From assembly GCA_017590115.1 (NCBI GenBank), contig JAGGNK010003113.1, positions 174,209 to 238,208 of the forward strand: DNA of 64,000 nucleotides. The letters are read 5' to 3'. Below the pieces are notes generated by a model. It made no database searches. It was not told where the DNA came from and worked only from the letters and a program-made list of their open reading frames with translations. Each line of letters begins with the position of its first letter. Positions within the stretch are counted from its first letter, which is position 1. A program made the translations under genes and the position numbers. This document shows positions 11,301 through 23,300 of the stretch, one piece after another. This DNA is from Montifringilla adamsi. Lineage: Eukaryota > Chordata > Aves > Passeriformes > Passeridae.

Positions 11301-14300
11301 CAGACACCTTCTGTGGGTGCTTAGGTCTGGATCTAGTGTTTAACTCCAAGCATTCAAGTTTTAAATATTTATCCTTAGCTTTTCCTCATCCGTAAAATAC
11401 ATATCCCACAAAGGTTCAGGAGACTTAATTCATTACTGTTTGGAAAAATGTTTTCAATTCCCTAGACAAAATATGTCACAGAAGTGCAAAGTATTATTAA
11501 CAGTAATTGATTGTCATTGTGGGAAAAAGTGACCTGCCCTTACAAAAGATTAATGGATTCTTCAGGTTACTGGTGTGATGGTAATTAACAATGCAAACAG
11601 AGCTGACGAGGCCTTACTTTCACATTTGATTCTTACATGTTCATAGCTTTGCTCTTCCCAGACTCCAAGAGGGAAGGGGAAGGAGTTTCTGGGAAGGTGT
11701 TGGTGTGCAGGGACACCAAAGGTCTGTTCATTTGTGTCTTGGTGCCTCACTGGCACACCAGTTACCCTCCCAAAGTGTTCCCCCACAAACAGCTGCTCTG
11801 GAGGGAGGGATTTAGGGCTGGAGGGGACAATGTGTAGCTATGAGTTGTGCCCGTGGTCCCTGTGCTCTCCACCCCATTCTCCCTCTCCCAGGACATACAA
11901 CTCTCTGTTGTTTCCCCAGATTGCAGAGACCTATGCTTTCCTCCCGAGAGAGGCTGTGACCAGGTTCCTGATGAGTTGCACTGAGTGCCAGAAGAGGATG
12001 CATTTCAACTCCAACGGCCTGGAGCCCAAAGGTAAAGGCGAGTGGCTTCTGCCAGCAGGGCTGACTCTGCATTTTGCACCAGCACAGTGCCACCGACAGC
12101 TGCCAGATACTGTCCTGCCCAGGAGACACATCCTAACCTAAGGGTTTTCCTAAGCTGGAATATTTTTCATTTTATAGCCAAGCTGAAGGAATTGCTTAAA
12201 CCTGCTTCTTTCAGCTTAGGGAGCAGAAGCAGCCTGGCTTTCTTTCCGAGCTTCCCCAGTGCCGTCCGAAACAGGGGTCAGAAATACCACAGATATGGCT
12301 GCCATCAACCCATGATCATGTGAGGGTGGAAACCTCAATGTGTAAAAACAATAACCTTAAGTTTTTCCCTGGAGCTGGTAATTTTGTATTGAAAGACACA
12401 GAATATGTCTGAATAGCTGAAGTTTCTGATAAAGAAGCAATTTACACTTAATTAATAGATAAGCAGGTGATCCTGAGTTAGATAATGGCAAGTGTTTTGG
12501 CAATCACAGTTACACCGTGCCTGTGTACACACACAGTTAGTGTGGCCACTGAGGTGGTTGACTCCTTATAGTTCTTTTGTGGACAGATCCAATCTGCAGC
12601 TTCTTAGGTCTAAGAGAGAGCAGGAGTGGGAAGAAGATGGGACCAGGTTCTCTTCCAGAGTAGCGGGTTAAATGTTTTTGTGGTTGTTTCCTGAATTACA
12701 AACTTGCTTTCATTATCAAGTGCAAAGCAAGTGCAAAGTGATGTTGATTTCAGCCATTAAAATTGCTTCTTTTAAAAGAAACCTAAGCAAACTGCAGGGA
12801 GTTGGTCTGTTTCAAAAGGAGCAAGGCAAAGTGGCTCATTTGGCAGCTCTTATCAGGAAGGGACGAAGAATTTAAGGAACAAAAGGCCCAACAATAGAGA
12901 ATTTTTTTGTATTAAATACTGATTGCCAACTGTTTACTGCTGGGAGCAGAGCTGTGGACGTCCCAGAGGTTTTGTGTAAGTGGATTATGTGCCATCTATC
13001 CAAAGGTAGTGACTGAAATGCTTTGTACTCATTATATTTAAAAAAAAAACCAAAAAACTCTCAAAAACTCTCCCAAATAGCTCCATTTGAATTCTGTTAG
13101 TTGAAGCTCCATTACCATAGCACTTCCCACTCTGTCAGCTAAGGGCCTGATCCCTCTTTCCAATTACATCCAGAAAAGTTTTGGCCTTTGGCCTTGCTGG
13201 GAGCAAGCTTGACCTTCACACAGATTGCACTGCGTCCATCACAGGTGCTGTTCCTTCACAGCGTCACAGACTGGTCGGGTTTGGAAGGAACCTTAAAGTC
13301 CATCTTATTCCAACCTCTTGCCAAGGGCAGGGACACCTTCCATCAGATCAGGTTGCTCAAAGCCCTGTCCAACCTGGTTTTCCTTCAGGGGCTTCCACCC
13401 ACCCACCATCCTGCATCTGCTGTGCCTCTCCCAGCAACACACACCCATCCCAGTTCAGAGGCAGCTCAGGGAACCCCTGGTTCTGGATATCCCCCCTGGT
13501 GTGGTCCTAGCTGTGGGAACCATGACCAACGCTGCCATCCATCTGTCCTGAACAAATCTGTAAATTAATATCAGTTATTCATTATTTTCATAAAGCTTCT
13601 GCCCTTTGCAATTCTCTTAAAAATAAATCAATCAGGAATACAAAGGATCCCACAGGTAAAAAGTCTTAGCCACCATGAATGAAAGGACAGAAGTGCTTCT
13701 CTGCCTGAACATCACCTAAATAGTGACTAAGTACATGTGAAAATGCATTGAGTAGATTAGATAAGGTTACTTTTCCCCGGGAAGGGTGTCTGATTTCACT
13801 AACATGTATTCAGGAATTTATCAGGAGCAAATCACCTAAAAAAACCACTGGGGTCATAGAAGAATTACTGAGGTGTATGTGCACGCACACACACATAGAA
13901 GCACATACAGGTAAAGTTTAACTCAGTAAGATGACAAAATTTGAGTAATTCCCATCTCTTTCTACTATTCTTGTCTGCGAAAGAAATCTGAACACATTTA
14001 ATTTGTGATCGCAAAAATCCCTAATTAAGCATATCTGACATCAAACCCTGCAGGGCACCCACATCATTCATAAAAGCAAATTGTCTTGCTTGTGGGAAAG
14101 TTTGAACGTCACTGGACTTCACTGGGATCTCTTTACAGTGTTATTAAACTAGGAGTAATTCTGGTGGAGTGATAAAAATGTGGAGCTAGGATCAAAACCA
14201 TTTCTGCCTGTTCCATCTGTGTGTCCAGCATGTGGGGCATGTGATAGAGATAACTGCAAAATGAGCTAAAGGATTCCAGGAGCTTCCTCTTGTGACATAG

Positions 14301-17300
14301 GATGTGAGGATTGTTCCCGTGGAGCCCCCCAGGCCTTTTAAAACAAAGGTTTTCTTTCTTTCCCAGATAACTTAGGAAAAAGCGGGGGAAAAAAAAGGGT
14401 TTGGTTTCTTGGGCTCAATCCCTTATGTGGTGCAGTTGCACAAATTCACATTAAATTTGTGGCCTCTAATGGGATTGTTCCAAATTTACATCAGAATGGT
14501 TTCAGGCAGAATCTAAGCACTAAAAGATCACTTACCTCCCTCTTCCTCCCCATCTGAAGTTGCTGAGCTGCTCCTGTTCAGATTCATTCATCTCTGCAGA
14601 GCTGAGCAGTGGAGTGGGGAATGGCAGGAGAGCAACTTATCATCCTCAGAGATCCCAAACACTCACCTCATCGTGCCTGGGCTTCAGCAGAAAGCAGCTC
14701 TATCCGTGTTACTCTGAGCAAATGCTTTCCCAAACTCTTAGGGACTCAGCCAGCTGGGGAAGGTGGCAGGTTTTGTTCCTGTGAAAAGCTCCCCTTGCAC
14801 TGGGATTTTAACATCTTTTCATCACAGCACAGCATCCCTGCACAGCACAATAAAGGTTTATTTTGGGTGTTATAGAGACATATAAGTGCTCCTAATCTGT
14901 AGGTCAAAGCGTGACAGAGACTGCTGACATACAGCCATGAGAAAAGATGGAGGAATCAGTTTACAAGGCTCCTAAAGGCTTTGGACCTTCATATTTGGGC
15001 AAGTTGATGGCTTGAGTGGCACTAGCCACCCTTCCCTGCACCCACAGGCAGGAATGCTCTTATCTGCCCAGGAATGGACCAGATGAACCTGAGAAAAAAA
15101 GCATTGTATTTCCATGGACCCAGTCAATGTCTTTATAGAGAAGATTTGCAAAGACCTTTGTGATGTTTAAGTCAATTACAGGCAGTTTTGGGGTCAGGTA
15201 ATTTCTTAAGCAGGCATGATAGATGTGGTGTTTCCAGAGGTGTGAAGCATCTTCACCTCTGCTGAGTTCCAAGAGGATTTTTTGGCACTCAGCATTTCTG
15301 AGAAGCAAGCCCATTAGGATTGGGTTGATGGCTTTTCTGAGGTGCTGTAAAACATTTTGTGAAGGCTCTTTCTCAAGGGGCTCTGTCACACATGCCTGTG
15401 AAACCAGTGACCCCAGAAAATGCAAGCCAGCCAGGGAGATTCAGAACCAGGAATGGAAACCTCCCACCATAAATTCACCTTCAGCTTCTGGGAATCCTTC
15501 TTCCCTCATTGCTGCTTAAGCTCCCTGTCCAGTGGATACCACACATCCCTTCAGCATGTGCTGGAAGGCTGGATTAATTCTCCAGACTTGCATCTGCCTG
15601 TGCTGAGGGCAAAGAGATCTTGCTTGTAGCCATCAGCCATCCCTGTGGACAATGGCAGCTTTCCTCCTGGACAAACCCACTGTGTGAGCCTGGAAATTCA
15701 GTGTTAGAAAAGGTCATTCCAGCAGCCTTCATGTTCTGTGTCCTGCAGGATCTGTAGCGGTAGTGGCAGAGCAGAAAAATCTTTGAAAATTAAGAGAAAT
15801 CACTGAGAATTTGCTTTGTGGGGACTCAGCCTGGCCAGACAGAGTGATTTGCAGGAGCGTCCTAACCTGGAGCCATCTCTAGAGCTCAATGTGATGCAGC
15901 CAGAGGAATCAACAGGAACAATTTAAATTAAAGATCTCTAAAATTAAGTTTGTGTTTTAATGAGGATGTTAAAAATAATCTTCATCACCAGATAGAGATA
16001 CTTAATACGTTGCCTTAATGTTAACTCCTACCTGAGGGAATCCCAGCAAAATTGGCAAGAATTTGCAATGCTGAAGCAAGCTGCAAATAGATCCTTGTTC
16101 ATCACCCCCTGCACAAATCCCATGTGCATGGAAGCACTTCTGAGGCTTCAGCAAGACTCAGTTTCTTCCTCAAGTTTGGGAGACACTGAAAAATTATACA
16201 TTATGTGTAGTTTTTTTTCACAGGTGACAGCAATGCTTTTTTTCTTTATTTATTTTTTTTCCCAAGACAACATCTGTTCTGTAATTATGTTCTTGGTGGG
16301 GTCATGTTCTTAGAGGAACCTTCTCTCAGCGGGTGGCTCTTGCCAGGGATTTGAAGTTCTCCTGAATACCCCTGAGTTACAAGAACATACCTGCAGGTCC
16401 CTCATCTAAATAAAGCTTTTCCTCTGTTCTTCAGAGAGCGAGCCACCTTCCTCCTTGGTTTCTGGGATCATTGACTACAACATGCCCCTCACCTCAACCT
16501 ACCTGAAGCAGATGAAGCTGCGGGTGATGAATTCCCAGGAGCAGGTGAGTGACGCGCCGGGATCTGCCCGTGCCGAGGGGCTGAATGGAGAATGGGGAGG
16601 GGCACCTTGATTCCAGGAGGATGTTTTTGGGAATGGCTGGTTTGTCTGAGCTGGTGAGGCTCTGACCAGCACAGCACGTTGGAGGCAGTGCATCCTGGAT
16701 CTCCTGGAAGCTGAGCTGCTTCAGAGTTGTGCCAGTGGAGAGAGGCAGAGATGGGGTTGATTAAGTTATAACAGTCTCCTTGTTCTTCAGACATACAGTT
16801 CTTCTAAGAAATTGTTTTAAAAATAAATACGGCAAGTAGTAATTTGTTTATCTCCCACTGATGTCTGGGAGCTTTAGCAGATGGGGCCTGAAGCCCAGAC
16901 CTGGCTTTGGTTGCTCTGGGACTCTCTTAAACTGCTCAGCAACTTGAGGGGTTCAGCTGCAGCCGCTCCGCTCCCACGTCAGAGTGGGACACGGCTCTGT
17001 TGTTTGGTGACAGTGTTAAGCCACTGGATTTTGCTTTGGGGATGTATGGGGCACCCTGCCACAGGATTATACCCAAGCTGTGCAATTTTCTGAAGTTCTG
17101 CAGCTGCAGAATTAGCTATGGGAACCTCTGTGCACCATGGAAACAGTCTATAAAAAGAAAAGTATGTTTTACTTGCTCCCCACAATCTGCACTGGAAGCC
17201 AGTGCTGGGTTTTCTTTCCAGCACACTGAAACCTGAACCTGATTTCACACATTGCTGCCAGTGGCAAGATGTGACAGCGTTTGCATGGTGCTGTGGTGGA

Positions 17301-20300
17301 AAACATTGCTGGGAGCCTGAGCTCCCATTGCTGGGGGCTTTTATCCAGCAGCTTCCTAAAGGGATGTGGGTTAGAGCATCACTGCCAGGGTGTAAAGTGC
17401 CAAGTGTGGGTTTGCTGGAGGGATACCAAGCTTCTCTATCACTTCTGTTGTGAAACCTTCTTGCTGGAGGACAAAATGGCATCTGGTGGGAAGCACTTCT
17501 GTGTCTCAGAGCTTTTTCCTTTGCACTTGTTTGACACTTGAGTGAGTTTCAGGATTTGGTTCAGGTTTTGAAAGGTGAAGGCTGATGTGCCAGGTTTTGT
17601 GTTCATGATGGGTCAGGCAGTAGAACTGTGGACAATTTGGGGGGCAGCTGGGCTGAACTGGGCTGTGCAGATGGAGTGGATGGATGTGCCCCTTTGTACC
17701 ATCTGATTGCTACTTTGGGATCAGTTCTAGACAAATAGGCCAACATGTTCCAGCCACCTTGGGTTGTGCACTGTTTGCTGGGTCTTGGTGCAGCTCCTGG
17801 CAGGGGGGCATTGGTGTGGCAGACCCTGCAGTCCTGTTCTTCACCACGGTCAGGGACTCATGGCCATGAAAGCTGGCTGTGCTTTCCAGCATTTGAGGTG
17901 GTTGCTTCAAGTTAAGTTTGCTGCATACGGAGGATTGAGTGGTTTTACTTGTAGCCATTTATGCATTTTCAACCAGTTCCTCTTCCAGCTCTGAAGCTGC
18001 TACAAAGCTTCATTAAACTCCTGTATCCAGTGTATACAGGTAGCAAACTGACCTTGCAGTTTGATCTTACTCCCAGGTAAACCACCCAGAAGCTGGGAGG
18101 CTTCAGTAGTGGATCTTGAGTTTTTGAGCTGCCTGCTTAGGGATGCTTGTTTTGAGAACTTTGGTTGGTAATTTAGAGTTCGTACCCTGAATTTTGGTGC
18201 AGCAGTTTGCACTGGAACTGTCACTAGATCGATACAACGTGCTGCTAACATGAATACTCCTGAAGCTTGCAGAGATTGGAATAGAAGCGTTTGTCATGTG
18301 GGAACAAAAAGGGACCAGCTGTGGCAACCAGCAGTTGTTGGTTTAGATCATAAATCAAATGGTTTGATGTTATTCTCTGCCTCTAAAGTTTTCCTTCTCC
18401 TGTGCTCCTGTCGTTACGCTGCAGCGCAGCTTTCGAAGCTTTTCAAGCCATAGCAGCCAAGGGAAAAACCTGTTTGGAAGAAGTAAAAATTGCTGTTCAC
18501 TGTTTTACTGAAACTGATTCCTGAGAGCAAAGTAAAAAAAGGATCAGTCCTATTGCTCAGACTTCTGAAGCATTGAAATTTTCCATCATGACAAAAGTCT
18601 GGAGAGTATTCAGATGGTTGGACCTGCTGGGGAAAATCCAGCAGGATTTGAGTGCAGTCCCTTCTGACACTGGACATTCCCCAGCTTCCCCTGGGGAATC
18701 AATATAATTATTCAGGTTGAAAAGATCTTCAGGATCATTGAGTCCAACCATTCCCCCAGCACTGCCAAGCCCACCACTAAACCATGTCCCCAAGTGCCAC
18801 ATTTACATGGCTTAAATCCCTCCAAGGATGGTGGGCAGCCTGTTCCAGGGCTGGACAACCCCTTTGGTGAAGAAATTTTTCCTGATTCAACCTAAACCTC
18901 CCCAGGTGTAACTTGAATGAAAACAAGTGCCACACCTGAGGCAGCTGTGGCTGGACCTGGAGCTGCTAATGCTGAGGCTACCTGAAGATAATGTGTGTAA
19001 TAATGCAAATAACAGGGGGCAGTTCCCTCCACAAGCATTCCCCTGCTAATTTTATTCTATTTATTCATACATTGCTCTGGAAAGAAAACAGTGCCATCCT
19101 TTTTTCCTGGAGGAACCTGGAAGTCTGTGTGGAGTGTGGTCCTTGGAACAGGGACTGTGTGACACAGGCTGCTGCTCTCCCTTCCCCCCAGGGTTAGGGT
19201 TAGGGTTGCACGGTACAGGTGTTGCAGCTTTTGGAGTTCCAGATGTTTGCCATCTGAAAGAGCGCTCTAAAGACAGTAGAAATAATTCTGACTTTTATGC
19301 AAATGCAAAACAGGTAGAAAATAACCTGCTTTTAAAATTCGCCCTATGCAGATGTCCCCTGCAAGGGTTTTATCTACCAGGATATGCAGGCTGCTCTCGC
19401 TGGGCGCTGCCATTGTGCCACTTTGCTGCCTCCCTCTCACTAACATTTGATGGTGTTAATAGAAATAAATTAAGCAATGGACTCGTGTTTCCCTTGGCTT
19501 TGGCCAAAAGCAATTATTTGTATGCAGCAGCACCAGGAGAAACTCACTTCACTTGGGGTAACAATGAGTGAATTTATGCCAAAGTGGCCTTTTAACTTCA
19601 TTATTCAGGGGAAAAAAAAATAGTGCATGTAAGTGTAATCTATTAGTGCTGCTAAGCACATCAGTATTAGGGCACCAGTGTCTCCAGAAGGAAGCACAGC
19701 CAGAAGAACCTTAAAGAAAGCATTTTATCCCTGCTTAGGGACAAAAAACTGTCAGAAGAGAAGCTCTTTACGTGGTTGCTCACAAAATTAAGAGTTCCCA
19801 CTGAATATATTTCTATATATTTTTTGGAGTCAGAACATCTGTTCTGGGACAGTGGAAAACAGCAGAGACCTGTGTTGCTTTTACTGGGTTCAGTAGGACA
19901 TGCAGGTTCTTCTGGGGTGGGAATCTTCCTTTATCCCCATTTTTTTACCAGTTCTCACCAGGCCCCTTACCCTTTCCAAAGTGCTGAATTAGCCCCATTT
20001 CATGGTATCAACCAAGGCATTAAAGCATCTCTGAACTCCTGACCTTCCCAATCTAGCAGCAAAAAGGAATGAACAGAAGATATTTGATATTTGATATTTA
20101 TCTATAATGATCCTTCCACCTCATTTTCAAATGCTAAATATTAACATTTTTAAATGATTGGTTTTTCTATTGCAGTCATTTTTCAGACAATCTTTTCTGT
20201 GTTACTCAACCTCAGCCTTGGATTTATTTTTTATGCTGCTGTTGGGCAGGGTTTCCACTGGTGACAGGAGGAATAGAAAGATTTTAAGAGGACAAATCTC

Positions 20301-23300
20301 AGCACTGAAATGCCAGGCTCTCTCTCTCTCTGCTCGAGTTGTTGCTGCTACCTTGGCAGGAACAGTCCAGGGCCAAGTAACCAGGTTTAAATGATACAGA
20401 AACGTTTTCAAAGATTGCTTCAGTGGCTGCTGGCAGAAGGTCACACAATCAGTGAATGGCAGGAGCTGCTCTTGGATGGGAAATAAGAAGAGTGTTTTCC
20501 TTGTTGCTATGGCTTTGCTGCACTGACTTGTAAGTGTCTGAGAGGGACAGAGCCTTGTCCTGCACCATCACACATCCCATCCATCCAGTAATTTCCCTGT
20601 AAGCCTGGAGTGTGTGATGGTGCGTGGATGTGAGGTGGTTTTCAGAGCACTATTTCAAGCAATGTTTTAGCTCAGACAGCTGGATAATCCTGGAAGGGGG
20701 TGCAGGGGCTTAAATCCCACTGATGTGCATGGAGCTGGTCTTGTCTGGTGCTGGTGAGGATCAAGCCTCTGCAGGATTTGAAAGCTCACAGAGCCTCATG
20801 ACCAGAGGCTGGTTAGCAACGTGAATTCCTCCTCCTTTTTCCCTGGTCCACCCATTACTGTGCTTACTCACTTCAGTGTCTCAGAGGCTCTGAGAGCAGC
20901 TAAGATGCCTCTTCTCCTGGCAGCTCACTCACTTCCTTCTGCTTTGGAGCCATCTCCAGCCAGTCCTGGGGGTGCAGAAGGCAGGGAGGGGAGCCTGCAG
21001 CTGCAGAGGAAGGCACACTGGGTTTTTATTTTCAGCCTGGAAGTTTGGTAGTGAGAATTGCAGACATCTCATTCCACATAATCCAGAGACCGGGAACAAA
21101 TTTGGCAGAGCTGGCAGCTGCTGGACAAGCCCTGGGACCTGGATTTAGCTGAGTGTTTCATGAAGGCATCCTGAAGAAACGCTGTGTGTGTTCACAGAGG
21201 TGAGGAAGGCAGAGGCAGGCAGTCCTTGACAGGAAGTGGGATGATGCGTTTGCATCACATGAGGATGATAAGGTACTTCCCAGTCCATTAAAGAGGGTGT
21301 TAAACATCTCAGGGGGCATAAATACCTCTAGATCAACTTGACTTGAGCTCTAGATAGTTCTCATTCAAGAGGTTTTGTCATGGTTTGGGAAGATCATTGT
21401 TTCCTGCTGCTAATTTTTAAGACAATTTTTGAGCACTAGGGAATTCCTCAAACGCACCCTTAGGCACAGAAGGGACCACCGGCCGTAGGCACAGGGAGAC
21501 ACCGAGTTAGGAACAGATTTCCTCGCTGCTCGGCTGCACAGCCCTCTAGTGGGGACAGAGCTTCTGCCGCCGGAGCGTCTTTGCTGGGAAACTTCGGATC
21601 TGCTCTTAACGACAGAGTTAGTCCAGGCAAAGCCAGGTCCAGCTGTCACACCAGTGTTCTTTACGGGCAAAGATGCTTTAGCAAAACTTTCATCCTTGGC
21701 CTAAAGGCTCATGAGATGCAGGAGGTCAGATGACCGATCCATTTAGCCTGGTTTCACCCTGGTGTGAATGGGTGGCTTTCACTGAAGGGCAGCTATTTTT
21801 TTTTTTTTTTACTGGGAATTAACTCTGGCGTGCCCAGCTAGTAAAAACTCGGCAGCTTTTATTTCCCACTGTGTGGATGTGTCAGTACTTTTCCCAGTGC
21901 TCCAGGTGAGCTCTGTGTTTGTTCAGAATGACGTGTGCTGTGAGCAAACAGTGTGAGACCGATGTGGGCTGGCTGGGGTATGTCCTACCACTGTAGCTCT
22001 TGTCTTCCAGTGAGAAGTGATGCCAGGGCTCTGACTCTTTGCTGTTTTGGGGCTAATCATGCTGTTTTTTATAAGAAAGGAGGTGGCGTTGCCTGTTTCT
22101 AGTGGTGCTGGGGACAATTCACCCCCCTGAAGTACTCAGGTGTATTTAGTTGCTCCATGTGACAGCTCCAGTCCATTCTCATGCACCGGTGGTCCCTTCC
22201 CCACTCTCTCTTCACTTCCCTATGGTGTTGTGCCACTCAGCTAAGGTCCTGGATCAGTGGCTGGGGGATGTTTAGAAGTTTTTCTGGCTTTTGGTGGGGC
22301 TGTAGTTATCACACATATCCACCCATGGGAAATTGGGACTGATCACTCTCCACCACACACACCTATCCTGGTGCCTGTTACCTGGTCTCAGAAGCCTGCT
22401 ACAGCCAAGCAGCATGAGCTTGTGTCTGGGAACACTGAATAAGCAGGGCCAGAAGCCACACTATCTCTCTTTAATTCCTCATTTCTTCCCAGTACATTCC
22501 GTGTTTGGTAAGGAGAGCTGCTGCCCATTCCCTTGTGTGTTAACCAGTATCAAAGCAGCTGTTCCCAGTAAAACTGGAAACAAGGTTTTGGTTCAGGGCC
22601 TGTAAAGTGGGGCTGGGAAATATTTCCAGGGGAAAAACTAAAGATGTCAGCCTCAGAGTGAGGAAAACATTATTGCAACATCCATGGAGTAATCTCATGG
22701 ATCCAGTTGGATCTGTCCTGTTCCTGTGGAAAGCTGTGCATGGTGGGCTGTTCTGCATCATCTCAGGTGCTGATGTGCTGTACACTGACTTTGATCAAGT
22801 CGCACAAATGGCTGTTTCTTAATTGCCTTCTCCCTTTAAAAAGGGGATAATACCTTAGAGAGACTTCAGAGGTCTTGCTCACTAATAAAGCTCTTCAAGA
22901 GCTTGGATGGCAACTACTTTGAGAGTGCAAACTGTTATTAATGATTTCCGTTATTACAGAAGATGAAGCTGTGTGGTTCAGCTTTTTAACCTTGAATTGT
23001 GTGCTTGCTTTTGTTTCTGCTGCTGTTCAACCTGTGCGGGCAGGTTTGCACCTTGTGTGCTTGCACACACCCCTCAGACCCACACCAGGAGTTGTGTGTG
23101 CACAGAAGGAGCTGAGGAGTCAGTTTTATTCACAAGGATGGATTCTGAATTGTGTGGAATGCTTGAGAGTGGCCAAAAATGGGTTTAGTGGGGGTTCTGT
23201 GTATAGTTACTCAATTCTGATTTGGGGGGCCAAGAGATAAGCTGTGAGGGTTGTCCTCACTGTATAGAGCAGTGCAGAGATCACTGCTGGGGCTGTGGAT

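Larger units (their letters stand above)
8315..11919 (+). other. NOL4L: NOL4L intron between exons A and B
   Basis: This intron is 3.6 kb. It contains a CTCC microsatellite (10497-10544), a hAT-like repeat copy (about 10730-10955), an ancient CR1 tail (11005-11205), a MIR-like piece (11375-11445) and a possible MIR-like piece near 8795-8825. No coding exon is recognised. Confidence 0.85.

Noticed and set aside
19191..19207. Telomere-like GGGTTA run as evidence of a chromosome-fusion point
   Set aside because: Less than three units; too short to indicate a fusion.
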